Shown: positions 45,901 through 55,479 of the stretch, piece by piece
Layout of the letters: each line of letters starts with the position of its first letter
Numbering within the stretch: position 1 is the stretch's first letter
Assembly (NCBI RefSeq): GCF_037975245.1
Contig: NC_092572.1
Span: 6,771,501 to 6,835,500, forward strand
Length of the DNA stretch: 64,000 bases
Reading direction: 5' to 3'
From: Apostichopus japonicus
Taxonomy: Eukaryota > Echinodermata > Holothuroidea > Aspidochirotida > Stichopodidae
Program-made: the position numbers and the translations under genes
The notes under the pieces: model-generated
The model's database searches: none
Told to the model about the DNA's origin: nothing
Seen by the model: the letters and a program-made list of their open reading frames with translations, nothing else

Positions 45901-47307
45901 TAGGTTTCCCAATATTTGATCTCTCATGACCACTGCTCAATGAAGCATTTAGTGAAAGTACAAATGGCAATTAATATCCTGTTGGATAATAATTAAGTGA
46001 CCAGTTTTTAGTCTTTCCTTCTTTTTTGTGAATAAGAATGTTATCTACCATGTAATGCTAGATGCTGATAAAATTCAAGAAGATATATAAAAAACGTTGA
46101 TAATAACTCTGTAATTACATGTAATCTTGTAACCAGATGGACGACACCTCATAACACTTACATAAATTCATTTGTAACCATGGAATGAATAAGTTTGTGA
46201 TCAGCTAAGAAAGTTTCCCTGTCTAGATACGGGAGATCCATCCACTGTCCTTTATCAACATTCTCTTCGCTGTCATAGACTTTGATGAGCCCGCCCTCCA
46301 TCTTGAAAATACAGTCGACAGGCTCTTGCCACTCGCATTCAAAGGGATTCTCTCGGTTGCTAGGGGCATGGATGGGATGGCCTACCAATGCAATAGGACA
46401 ATAAATGCTATTTCCTTTGTCCTTACAATTATTTGTGAGTGACAAAGAAAAGCTTGTACTCTTCTCACTTGGGCAGTTGTGAAAGATATTGTAATCTTTT
46501 TAATGGGGGTGGGAGGGTGGGGGGGGAGTGTACAATACAAACTTTAACGTTTGGAAAAATCTACATTCCATTTCCTCAAGTCTGCTTCATATCAAAAACC
46601 GGATTATAGCAATTTGGTTGAATGGCAGCATTAACAATCATACACTTTAGTAATAAGCAACATGAACATATTTTTAAGCAATTGTTTCTACGATAAAACC
46701 AAAATTGAAATTCACTATAAGATGATCATCATCACAATAAGTACAGACTTGAGGTACACATTACCTATAATGTGGTGGGCCAGCACTACAAATGGAAATT
46801 TCAAAACCACTAAATAGTGGTCTGATTTTCTGTTTCATCTTCTCCCCTCCTCCCCCCTTCCCCCATGTTTACCTCCCTTCCACCAACCAATCAGAACTAC
46901 TGTATGTCAGGGTACTTGCCTTGTTGATACTTCTGGTGTTTCACAATAGCTATCAAAATGGTTAGAAATTGCTTTTCTTATAAAACTGACAATTCTGAAC
47001 AATTAATGTAACAAATCATTGCATATGTTCTAAAGATATGGTCTAATTTTGAGAAGATTTTCCAAGATTTTTTTTTTTTCTATAAAACAAAATGCCCTAT
47101 CATGTTAATTTTAAAACTAGATAACATGCCTCCAAACTTACTGCTAACTTCGTCTGTGGTCTTCAACATGATTGGGTCAGTCGGTTCTGGGGACTTGTCG
47201 TCAACTTGACACAAGTACTTGGCCGTCGTAGGTGGAAATGAGTGCATCGCCAGCTTACAGTATTTCTCTCGAAGCAAGAGGGCTTGAACCAAGGATGATG
47301 AGACATC
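33742..47307 (-). CDS. AMPD: AMP deaminase (gene-level entry; N-terminus missing)
   Basis: Eleven exons join in matching phase to 627 codons plus a stop: 47142-47307, 46162-46381, 45031-45160, 43152-43289, 40893-40955, 38815-38946, 36958-37412, 35812-35932, 34806-34979, 34347-34457 and 33742-33915. AMP deaminase converts AMP to IMP and ammonia in the purine nucleotide cycle, as a cytosolic tetramer. Family hallmarks are [11 protein letters not shown], the zinc motif [93 protein letters not shown] and HWLGLNF. Vertebrate paralogues AMPD1-3 share all of these and I cannot assign orthology. The family's variable N-terminal exon(s) and promoter were not located above 47.3 kb. One active-site position is unusual: STDGP instead of STDDP. 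Confidence 0.93.
34347..34457 (-). CDS. AMPD: AMP deaminase exon ([15 protein letters not shown])
   Basis: 111 nt, phase 0-0, donor GTACGT. It encodes [20 protein letters not shown] followed by [17 protein letters not shown], strongly conserved in all AMP deaminases. Confidence 0.9.
34806..34979 (-). CDS. AMPD: AMP deaminase exon with altered STDDP signature
   Basis: 174 nt, phase 0-0. It encodes [20 protein letters not shown], then [15 protein letters not shown] and [15 protein letters not shown]. In this family and in adenosine deaminases the signature is S-x-(S/N)-T-D-D-P: the first Asp binds zinc and the second contacts the purine. Here the first Asp is kept (GAT) and the second codon reads GGC (Gly) at 34830-34832, where GAC would be expected. 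Frame and splice sites are otherwise normal. Confidence 0.9.
35812..35932 (-). CDS. AMPD: AMP deaminase exon (RPHSGEAG)
   Basis: 121 nt, phase 2 to 0, donor GTAAGT. It encodes [20 protein letters not shown] and [20 protein letters not shown]. It contains the zinc-ligand histidine and the catalytic glutamate of the HxGEAG motif. The usual Cys is Ser here. Confidence 0.9.
35945..36592 (-). repeat. Tandem duplication in an AMP deaminase intron
   Basis: About 320 bp is present twice: about 35970-36250 and 36284-36590, continuing at 36908 after a MITE. Shared blocks include CAGAGAAAGTAACAGACT, TCGATATAAATAAGGGGAAA, CCTGCAAAATTAGACAAC and TTTAAATACCAAGGTACA. The copies differ by many substitutions and small indels, so the duplication is not recent. 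Confidence 0.75.
36592..36907. mobile_element. MITE inside one copy of the intronic duplication
   Basis: 316 bp bounded by CAGGGATATGCTCA and (reversed right end) CAGGGATGTGCTCA, with CTTTAT directly flanking both ends (36586-36591 and 36908-36913). The other duplicate copy carries the uninterrupted sequence CCCTTTATGTCACCC, i.e. an empty site. Confidence 0.7.
36958..37412 (-). CDS. AMPD: AMP deaminase large catalytic exon
   Basis: 455 nt, phase 0 to 2, donor GTATGA. It encodes [56 protein letters not shown], the [25 protein letters not shown] block and [20 protein letters not shown]. It is the most diagnostic stretch for AMP deaminase in the window. Confidence 0.93.
37803..38062. repeat. 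Three-copy ~90-bp minisatellite
   Basis: The phrase ATGCTTCAAAGCACTCAT recurs near 37841, 37932 and, degenerate, 38019. It lies in an AMP deaminase intron. Confidence 0.75.
38395..38695 (-). mobile_element. tRNA-derived SINE, minus strand
   Basis: The reverse complement starts with a tRNA-like head: GGCCCAGTGGATAAAGGCAG (A-box region) and CCGGGTTTGATCCCCGG (B box). The body and 3' limit are uncertain. The 110-codon plus frame across it is a shadow. Confidence 0.5.
38815..38946 (-). CDS. AMPD: AMP deaminase exon (HRFDQFN)
   Basis: 132 nt, phase 0-0, donor GTAAGT. It encodes [20 protein letters not shown], then [20 protein letters not shown] and EIIK, matching the family's FHRFDKFN...[10 protein letters not shown] block. 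Confidence 0.9.
39808..40025 (+). mobile_element. Degenerate tRNA-derived SINE
   Basis: The head GTCGCCAAGTGGTTAAGGCA is followed by a body (GACCTGTGAG, GGAGGGATTGTCTCT, GACAGGTTATCGTTGACCAG) shared with the better copy at 41.1 kb. The B box is missing. Confidence 0.65.
40893..40955 (-). CDS. AMPD: AMP deaminase 63-nt exon ([12 protein letters not shown])
   Basis: 63 nt, phase 0-0, encoding [20 protein letters not shown] plus Ala, which matches the family block [21 protein letters not shown]. Donor GTAAGT. Confidence 0.9.
41098..41410 (+). mobile_element. tRNA-derived SINE
   Basis: The tRNA-like 5' part has an A box around GGCCAATTGGCTAAGGCG, an anticodon-arm-like GGACTCGTGATCC, and a perfect B box GGTTCGATTCC. 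The body ends in AAAGCGCTATATAAA and an AT-rich TTATTATTTT tail. It is not a functional tRNA gene, because the acceptor arms do not pair. It sits in an AMP deaminase intron. Confidence 0.8.
42270..42692. repeat. Five-copy ~84-bp minisatellite
   Basis: The phrase CCACACTGCCCAAACTTTG recurs near 42278, 42364, 42450 and 42531, and with one change at 42612 (spacings 86, 86, 81, 81). Each copy includes GTCAAGACTCA and TGTTAAACC. It is intronic. Confidence 0.85.
43152..43289 (-). CDS. AMPD: AMP deaminase exon with zinc HxH motif
   Basis: 138 nt, phase 0-0, donor GTATGT. It encodes [20 protein letters not shown] followed by KRKLK. The two histidines of THVH are the N-terminal zinc ligands of the barrel, and both are kept. 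Confidence 0.9.
43651..43735 (+). mobile_element. Retroelement 3' tail remnant
   Basis: GTAAAGCACTTTGAGCAGC, then CACTATATAAATTTAA, then a (TTA)n tail resembles the 3' end of the SINE at 41.1 kb and of related LINEs. No head was found. Confidence 0.45.
44255..44627. mobile_element. hAT-type MITE with perfect 8-bp target duplication
   Basis: 373 bp with termini CAGGGGTGAGCAACCTT and (reversed) CAGGGGTGGGCAACCTTTT. The ATGTAAAG duplication is exact at 44247-44254 and 44628-44635. The GGCCCGCGGGCCACATGCGG palindromic start is typical of this class. It lies in an AMP deaminase intron. Confidence 0.9.
45031..45160 (-). CDS. AMPD: AMP deaminase exon ([11 protein letters not shown])
   Basis: 130 nt, phase 2 to 0, donor GTAGGT. 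It encodes [15 protein letters not shown]...[20 protein letters not shown] and FYNVRK. This corresponds to the family helix that precedes the HxH strand. Confidence 0.9.
46162..46381 (-). CDS. AMPD: AMP deaminase exon ([17 protein letters not shown])
   Basis: 220 nt, phase 1 to 2, acceptor GCATTGGTAG, donor GTAAGT. It encodes [18 protein letters not shown] and [20 protein letters not shown]. The last codon is split (AT|T, Ile), giving NEFIKSF across the junction, like the family's NGPIKSF. Confidence 0.88.
47142..47307 (-). CDS. AMPD: AMP deaminase most N-terminal exon found
   Basis: 166 nt, phase 0 to 1, acceptor GGTGCCTGCAG, donor GTAAGT. It encodes [20 protein letters not shown], then [20 protein letters not shown], resembling the ALxIREKYMxLSxQSFPxTT segment of the family. 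It starts mid-protein, so at least one further 5' exon must exist. Confidence 0.85.
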
Positions 47308-47399
47308 CTGCAGGCACCGCTGAGGAATCTGTTGTCATAAAATCAAAGATCTTGCTAATGTTTAATCACGTGTATAAAATGATTGTACATTGGTATCGT

Positions 47400-49100
47400 A
47401 CGAACTTGCACTATGAAGGTATTACTGTATATGAAAGCACCACTCTTGGGATGAATTATTCCTGTTAGATGACCAAGAAAAGTAATTGTCGGTGAATATT
47501 TTGAATAATTAATACATTATGTTTTATAACAGTCAATTACCAAGATGCAAATATGATGGTCGGTCAATGAGGAGGGGTGCAGCCGTTGGACCATATGTAA
47601 AGGGACTACTTTGCAAGTCCTCTGCAATACTTCCAGGTAAAACCCATATCCAGGGTTTCACATCAAGCAGAGACCAATATATCATTCCATTAACTTGGAT
47701 GGAACAAATATTCAACAAATGTTCATAACCATATATCAGCAAAGTTGCATCAAATATTGCATATTCTCTATGAGTAACAGAAGTTACTTCATGAATACTT
47801 GTGCTGTAAGACTGCCAGGACAGCTCCAGACAAATTTGGGAAGTTGGGGAGGGGCAAATCAACATAGGAGCAACATTTGGAGGGGCACATGATATGGGGT
47901 ACTGTGAGCTGGCACCATAGGCCACATCAATGTTTGATCAATGGGGGTCAACCGTCAAAGGGCTCCAACTGAAGCTTTGTGGTTTTCAACATTTCAAGGA
48001 CTTCTACCAGCAGAGTCTGTAGGTAGAGCTAAGTAAATTATATAGTCAGTAAAATTCAATTGATGTTTTGGGGATGGCAAATTTCATGGGAGGGGACACC
48101 GGGGGAACCAAACATTTAGGCAAATGTGCCATTCCCCCCTGGCAACGCCACTGTAAAACTGAAGCAATCAGTAGTCCCATGCAGATAATGGTAAAGACTG
48201 ATGTTCTCTTATTTGGAAACTTTTCAACCTACCCCACTGATGCCTTCACCACTAATGGATACTCTCTGGAAATCCAGCTCAGACATTTTCAGTCTCTACC
48301 CAATCGTCTTCGTTTGTACAATCAGAGATTGACATCAAGTGACATTTCACTGGTGGCCTTCAGTAATCTTGCTGTTGTGCACATGTATGCATGCAAACTG
48401 AGGGGAGAATAAATGATTCTTTAGATTGCAGAGAAATGTAAAAATTGGCAATATGAGCATGAATCCTGATAGTTATCCATCTAATTCTCAGCTTTGATGT
48501 ATCAGGATCTGTGAAATAGTTCTGGCTGATAAATTTGATCTAACACATAGGCATACATGTAGGATGTGAACGCTGGATATTGCATTAGTATAATACCATC
48601 ACTGCTATAACAGTTTACCCGCCTCAGGCTATTTTATAGGCTCTCTTGCGAGAAATTTGAGCTGTGCAAGTAACTTTTCCACGCTAATTTCCTTTGCTAC
48701 TACAACTAGGCTTGGCGAATTGATTACATAACACACAGGCAAACAATCCAGTAGTAATAACCTTGAAAGGTGAAGAAGTGGGTAGTGGCCAAAAAAGGAG
48801 CGTCAGTCTTACTAAATAACGGATTTTCAAAATATTTTGGAACATGAATGGTGCAAACACACCACACTGCTATGACCATCTTCACATTGATTATCTTTTC
48901 TGCTATCCAACAACTAGATAAGTATTCACAATGATTTGCAGCCAGGACTATATGTCTGTTTACAATATTTGCTTTAGCACTAAAATAATAATGTTAGACC
49001 AGTACAATAGTATGGGCTTAAAAGCAAGATTAAGACAAACTATGCACGGTTAACCTATACCGTAGGCCAAATATTTACAGTGTCAGTAGGCTTAACTCAA
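47400..49100. other. Upstream of the AMP deaminase exons found; no exon placed
   Basis: The first exon(s) and promoter of AMP deaminase should lie here or beyond. A minus-strand TATAAAAT near 48632-48640 followed by CGG|GTAAAC, and a minus ATG frame near 49790-49860 (MRLCKQDRVREVYVFK, donor G|GTAAAT in phase 1), were considered. Neither gives the phase-0 donor required. About 48040-48152 ends like a MITE (reverse: CAGTGGCGTTGCCAGG). Confidence 0.3.
48640..48745 (+). repeat. Dispersed repeat, inverted partner of 54135-54240
   Basis: Shares AACTTTTCCACGCT and TAGGCTTGGCGAATTGATTA with the reverse complement of 54135-54240. One copy has about 17 extra bases. Confidence 0.6.
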
Positions 49101-49117
49101 AGTAAGGTTTGAACCTA

Positions 49118-49407
49118 CAAAGTGGCTATTCTTACGGCTAGTCGTAACAATAATTCCCTTTTGCGCATGCGCAGTTGCTATTTTTACGACTAGGCCTAGG
49201 CGTGCTATTTCTACGACGAGGAGTACAAAAATAATTTCCAGTTAGGGTTAGGTTTATGGTTAGGGATGGATTGAGGGTTAGAGCTAGTGTTAGGGTTACC
49301 CCTACTACATGAGCAGTTGCTTTATTTACTTTGAATTCGCCTAGGCCTATGTCGTAAGAATAGTTTATAAATACTTGTTACGACTAGTCGTAAGAATAGC
49401 CACGGCC
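49118..49407. mobile_element. MITE with 9-bp target duplication and telomere-like core
   Basis: Long terminal inverted repeats (GTGGCTATTCTTACG, then CTAGTCGTAACAA, one mismatch between ends) enclose about 290 bp. TTGAACCTA occurs directly outside both ends (49109-49117 and 49408-49416). A 9-bp duplication is typical of Mutator-like elements. The core has several GTTAGGG/TTAGGGTTA motifs. Confidence 0.75.
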
Positions 49408-49945
49408 TTGAACCTAGGCCTAGCCAGGCTAGTTGTAATATTTTTATTTCTTAATAAGGCACTGAAATATGCAGCATAGGGTAATCACAGGCTTAGGCCT
49501 TATTGCAGTAACCTAGGCCAACATTGTCAATTAATAACTGCTGTGCACATCAGGCAATCGTGCGCGGGTTATACCCAATCAAATTTACTTTGATATAGTT
49601 TATCTACTTCTGTACACATGACCTACAGTAGCCTAGTGATACTGTAGGCCATCTGTAGCAAATCATCTTTCAATGCTTGATTCACACGATGCGCTCGGCC
49701 TTGGAACGGTATTACAATGCAAGATGAATGCGTAACACACAATAGACCGTCCTCCGAGGAAAAGGAGTGTTCTAATCGGAAAAAAATCGGTTATTTACCG
49801 TTAACTTTCTTGAAAACATACACTTCTCTAACGCGATCCTGTTTACACAATCGCATCGGCCAATCTTCTGAGACCAGAGTCAAGTTTGCCGCACAATCGA
49901 TCAGCCGCTCATTCGTTTTGTAAAGTAATTAGACCAAATTGAAGT

Positions 49946-49988
49946 TAGCATACACGTTCAGCACCAACGGTGCTTAACGTGTATGCTA
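49946..49988. repeat. Near-perfect 20-bp-stem hairpin
   Basis: TAGCATACACGTTCAGCACC, loop AAC, then its reverse complement with one mismatch. Function is unknown. It could be a regulatory RNA hairpin, a tiny foldback repeat or a protein-binding palindrome. Confidence 0.7.
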
Positions 49989-50499
49989 GCTTTATTTTCG
50001 ACAGCTGCGAGTTTACGGTGCTGTTTAATGAACATAATTGTCTGCACGAGTACACGGTTAGGATATGTTTGTACTGTTGAATTACAATTTGAGAAAGTGT
50101 TAATCGTTTCATTTTATGACTTCAAAGGTTGCCTTTGTCACCTGCAAAAGACTAATATGCGATAAATCCTATTACCAACTAAACGTGATTAGACACTCAC
50201 GTAAGGAAGCTTAAAAGTGCCTTCAATATAAGAAGGACTTTGCCCCATAAGTTGACATTTTTTTCAGTAAGATGTTTCGATAACAAGATAATATCTTATC
50301 AAAAATCAGAAAAATGTTGGATTACTCAGTTGCTTTAACTGAGCAATTGAAAAAAAAATGCAAAATGTTTAATTTACAACTTTTCCAATCTCGTCAACAA
50401 GTTCACCATTTTCTGCAAAATGTTCAATTGTTCACTTCATTCCATCTGAGCAATTGAACAATTTTATGCAACTTGACAACTTGGCTCTCATCTTTCACA

Positions 50500-51105
50500 T
50501 GAGGCCTGAGGGTATAGGAGGAGGTAAGTCCTACACCAAATATTAATTCGAAGGATAAGCTATGAGGCAAAGTGAAGATATAAACTGAGCCGCACATTCG
50601 TTGTATGTGCAAAACTATGTCAATCTTAATTTAGTGGTACTTTACTTGTGAGTAAGGAGGTCTTTGATGACTTAATATTTCCTTCTGTGGGTACGGGTTC
50701 ACTCCGATCGTAATTTGAGGGTATAGAGGAAGGGTAGTGCTGCAACATATATTAATTCGAAGGATATTCTAAGAAGCAAAATGCAGATATAAACTCAGCC
50801 GCACATTCGATTTCTGTGGAAAAAAAATATGTAGATTATGAATTTTTAGTGGTTCTTTACTTGTGAGGAATGGGGTATTTTATTACGTCATATTACCTCT
50901 GTGGGAACGGGACCACTTCAATCATTACATGAGGATATTAAGTAATAGTAGTGCTAAACAATATATTAATTCGAAGGATATTCTATGAGGCAAAATGCAG
51001 ATATAAACTCAACCGCACATATATGTAGCCGAACATTTGATGTATGTGAGAAACTATGTAGATTTGGGGTTTTGTGGTACTTTACTTGTGAGGAAGAGGG
51101 TTTAG

Positions 51106-51106
<1 letters not shown>
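50500..51106. repeat. Three-copy ~210-bp tandem repeat
   Basis: TTAATTCGAAGGAT recurs near 50543, 50751 and 50964, with GCAGATATAAACTCA, CCGCACAT and CTTTACTTGTGAG phrases in each copy. It is diverged between copies and ends at a (TA)n array. Confidence 0.75.

Positions 51107-51195
<89 letters not shown>
51107..51195. repeat. (TA)n microsatellite
   Basis: Almost pure TA dinucleotide. Open frames reading IYIYIY here are artefacts. Confidence 0.95.
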
Positions 51196-51476
51196 ATTCA
51201 AATTGATATTGATTCAAAGCACCAGGGGTGCAATATGTACAATCATAACACTTTGGCTATACGCCCTAAATAACAGTTATAGTAAGCCAATTAGTAAGCC
51301 AATTTATACGCATTCACACACCAGTAGAATCACTGTGGTCGAGTGATGGTACGGACTTCGGTTTGTGACACAAGATCCGCGGCTTCCATTCCTACCTTCG
51401 CTTTTTTCGAATTTGTCTGGTGTGTTGTTTTATATTTATTTTCTATATATCTATTATTATACTTGCTACATATTCA

Positions 51477-51478
<2 letters not shown>

Positions 51479-51533
<55 letters not shown>

Positions 51534-51640
51534 CATGATATATATATATGTATATATCTATCATTATACTTGCTACATATTCATGATATATATATATATA
51601 CATATATATATATATTTATATATATATATATATATTCATG

Positions 51641-51689
<49 letters not shown>

Positions 51690-51712
51690 TAATATATATA
51701 TATATATATAAT
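51479..51712. repeat. (TA)n array with interspersed CATGATA blocks
   Basis: TA runs interrupted by ATTCATGATA and ATTATACTTGCTACATATTC units, so it is a higher-order repeat rather than a simple one. Confidence 0.9.
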
Positions 51713-51719
51713 TAAGTAG

Positions 51720-53290
51720 GATTTTGATTAACCATTTATAGTAGTGTTGCTTGCACCAGATACAAAGTACCCGACAATTCAATGAACCAAAAGTATATCA
51801 AAGTCTGAATTAATTAGGTATTATTTGTCAGAACGTTAGTTTGAAACTGCACAAAAGATTTTCAAGGTCGATTGGTTAATCGTTATTTCAATGGAAGTAG
51901 CGAAGCACATACGGAGTGGGGGCGAGCAGTCAGAAGAACAGAATGGGTGTACAAAGCCATCTTTCTTTTATATTTTATGATTGTTTGTTTTTTTAAAGAA
52001 AATCACAATTGAAAGAAGAATCAAGTTATCTGATAAGTCACCGGTTTTTTATTCATATATAATAGGTGTAATGGAGATCTAATCATACGCTATTGTTCAT
52101 CAAATTGAAAAGGTTTGGCAAAGTAATTGTTTATTTGATCAAACGGATTGAAACTTCGTCTGGCGAGAAAAAGTGAACCAACATAATAGTTAGCACTGCA
52201 ACAGTGATAGAAATACGAAAACTATCAAATAAAGACAATTATATCACATGCATGATGGTTAATTTGTCCTGATCACGTCATCCTAACTTCATAAAAACAA
52301 GAGTTTGATTCAGTAGTGATATGAAAAGAAAATAGACATGTTTCAGAACGCGTCTTCAAGGAATATTTGACTAATAATGCAATATCTCAAGAGTGTGCCA
52401 TGCTCTAATGACTTCCCAGACAGTGGTATCTCCCAACTATGATAAACGATATGTCCTGAGGTAGCATATACGCCCATTAAATGTCTCATTATAACTTACA
52501 CACTAAATCACAAAAGTAATGCCGTTTCTCAATCTAGATAGAAGTCGGCAATAACTAAACGCTACCCATCACTGGTTATAGCTGGCAAGTTGGCCATTCC
52601 TGCCACTATAATATTTTTGTATCATGACCATGCAGATATTTTGCTATGAAAGCTAAAAGTTTTCGTCACTTGTTAACAAACCTCTGTGTACTCAGTAGTA
52701 AACAACTTTCGTTCACTGCTCGTGGGATATGGCTAAAGTGGTCTAAAAATGCCTCAATTTTAGCGCGCATTCGCACTAGAATAATGAGTAGCAGAGCTGA
52801 TTTCTCAGTTTAGGTATGAAAGATAGTTGGTAACAAACGAACTATGATTTGTCGTAGCTGCTTGGTGTGGTTTTTCATCGTGAGTGTGCAATATATAAAA
52901 GATAATACACGTTAAAAAGCAGCTTTTTGCGTTTTGTCACCGATTTCCACTTTTTTGACATGTCCATCGTGTTTTTATTTGTATTCATCACAGAACAGCA
53001 AACTAAGATATCAGCCAAGCTGATTCCCTGTTAAGAGCGTTAATTGACAAGACGTTAAGGACTTCTGCAGATAATAAGTAGAGTGTCTTCCGACAATTTC
53101 CTCACTTACAATTAATCGCATACAATTCCCCAAATCCAATAGTTTGAATTCAACCAATCAGTGAATAGCTTACATGTTTATTTATTAGCCGTTGCTTAAA
53201 AATAGATCATTAGAAAATCCGTCCTTTCGTAAGACCAGAGAGTTGCTTCCAAACAACTTTCTGGTAAGACTGCCCTTAATTTTTCGTCAC
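51720..53290. other. Gap, nothing recognised
   Basis: AT-rich, with no ORF, repeat or splice-paired exon that I could support. Confidence 0.4.
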
Positions 53291-53300
53291 TGCCCACTAC

Positions 53301-54106
53301 TATGGAACGCGAAAAGGGCAACCATGTTTCGCTGTCTAAACTAAAGTTGTTGCTGCTGTTTTATCATGTTGTTGCTCAAACTTACGTTGCTGTCTAAACT
53401 TACGTTGTTGTCTAAACTTACGTTGTTGTCAAAACTTTCATTGCTGCCTAAACTTACGTTGTTGTCTTAACCTACGTTGCCGTCTAAAGTTGGTTCCGTT
53501 GTCTAAACTAACGTTATTGCCCAATCACGTGATATAAAAAAATATGGGCATTTCGCGCGAAATTCGACTTGCGCTGTATATACACGTCGTTAATTTACTT
53601 ACCAATTACGAAATAGTCAGTAAGATTGACACATATCCCGACCCAAATTACAAGCCAGTCAACGCTCTCTACCATGCTACATACATGAGCTGACCCCGCC
53701 CACTTTGCTCCTCTAGTAACTTCCCGTATATGCAAAAAACAAAGGCAGCCTTGTCCACGGGACTGTTTTCCTAAACCCAGGCAGCAAGAACCAACCCCCT
53801 GCGTATAGTAATCATATGAAGCCCACGTGGTAAAGCAATTGTTGAACAGCGCCGATGGCAACAACGTAAGTTTAGACAACGGAATCAGTTTGCCCTTTTC
53901 GCGCGTGGACGCGCGAAAAGGGCAAACTGATTCCGTTGTCTGATCTAAGTTTGTTGTTGTCTAAACTAAAGTTGTTGCTGCTGTTTTACCATGCTGTTGC
54001 TCAAACTCACGTCGATGTCTAAAATTCCGTTGTCTAAACTTACGTCGTTGTCTAAACTTACGTTAAACTTAGCAACGAAATAAGTTTTCCCTTTTCGCGT
54101 TCTATA
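53301..54106. mobile_element. Composite foldback element with central 32-bp perfect palindrome
   Basis: The outer ends TATGGAACGCGAAAAGGG and (reversed) TATAGAACGCGAAAAGGG are flanked by exact CACTAC duplications (53295-53300, 54107-54112). The interior carries a degenerate ~18-bp satellite (ACGTTGTTGTCTAAACTT). At 53874-53941 two perfect 32-nt arms around TGGA repeat the same CGCGAAAAGGGCAA end motif, so one element copy appears nested against another. The 94-codon minus frame inside shows no known motif. Confidence 0.75.
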
Positions 54107-54134
54107 CACTACTTCACTTGTCAAGGTTATTGGT

Positions 54135-54240
54135 CTGCAAAAACGTTAGCCTGTGCGTTACGTAATCAATTCGCCAAGCCTAGCAATTCAGCGTGGAAAA
54201 GTCACTTTTACAGGTCAAATTTCCCGCGATCTACAGCAAG
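54135..54240 (-). repeat. Dispersed repeat, inverted partner of 48640-48745
   Basis: The reverse complement contains CTTTTCCACGCT and GCTAGGCTTGGCGAATTGAT. It adjoins the foldback element on its right. Confidence 0.6.
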
Positions 54241-54249
54241 AACTTATTG

Positions 54250-55470
54250 AAATGTCGTTCATAGAAACTAAATATTCATATTATGGGCGGGATTTATTGC
54301 GATCCTAACGAAAAATATTTTCGAGACTGTTATTCCACCATTTGAAGTTAGATTTGAATAGATACCGTAAGCTAGGTATGTATGTCGTTATGGCATCGTG
54401 GAGTCAATGAGGTTGAGAAAATTATAAGGAAAGGACGCAAAAACCTACTTTAATATGTAATTTACGAGAGATCATATTTAAAAAGTCAAACTATAATCCA
54501 TAATTAAAGTGTTGTAAAATCTACCTTTTTAAGTTCTTTATCAATTAACTTGAAAACTTGACATTTCATGGTTATCTTCACTGAGTTATAAATACCCAAC
54601 AAAATGTGAGTATGGAGGAGAGGTGGGGTGGGAGGGGGGGGGGCGGTGGGGTGAATGCTGTGAGACACATAATTGGTTTATTATTCATCTACTTTTCTAT
54701 CTCCATACAAAGTTTTTTTTATGGCATATGTGTAAAATTTGTTTTTAGGTTACGCGATACGTAAGCGATCGAAAGATGATTGTATAATGTTAATCGACCT
54801 TAGTATAAATTACAATTGAAGTGAAATTTGTACCGATGTTGTCCTACTATAATTCCCATAAATAAAACCTCATCTTTCTATAATGCTCAAATGATCAGTG
54901 TCGTGAGAGAATCTACTAGAAAAGAAAGAAAAACAGTGGTTTTTATAGAAAATAACTTAAAAAAGGTATTCTCTTGAGTACAATACGGCTTCCTTGTAGT
55001 GTCATTACTAGTGTGCGGTCAACGATTACAGTATTATCCTACTTCTTTCTTTCGACAAGATCGCGCATGCTCGATTAAGTTCTGATTATGTTAGTTCAAA
55101 CTAAGGGTAAGAACCTTTATGATATGGTAATTGATCAATCAAAAATAACGGAAAACGACAAATGGGTATACAGGTGGTATTAGTAATCCCTCTATAGATA
55201 TGGATTTATCGCGATTAGGTATCCAAATTTGTTTTAATGTTGCCTCACTCTAGTGCATTCTTTCCTTTTCAAAGAACGTTGCTTGAACTATGAAATAAAG
55301 ACCTTTATGAAACCCTGGGCTACACTATAATTTGCATACGATCTTCTAAGAAACGTTAAACATCAAACATGGAGACTTTTTCTATGAACTTAAAATGCAA
55401 CCATGTTGCACGTATGTGATCCTTAATCCGTTCCAATTACATTGCTGTTATTAACTTTACCAATTACGGA
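54250..55470. other. Gap, nothing recognised
   Basis: Low-complexity G run near 54620-54650. No supported exon. Confidence 0.4.
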
Positions 55471-55479
55471 CGTTAATAA

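Noticed and set aside
47533-47925. 130-codon minus ORF upstream of AMP deaminase
   Set aside because: No similarity to AMP deaminase N-termini that I recognise, no matching donor phase, and it overlaps repeat-like sequence.
50966-51711. ORFs with IYIYIY repeats
   Set aside because: Artefacts of TA dinucleotide arrays.
53595-53879. 94-codon minus ORF
   Set aside because: Lies inside the foldback element, with no splice context or family motif.
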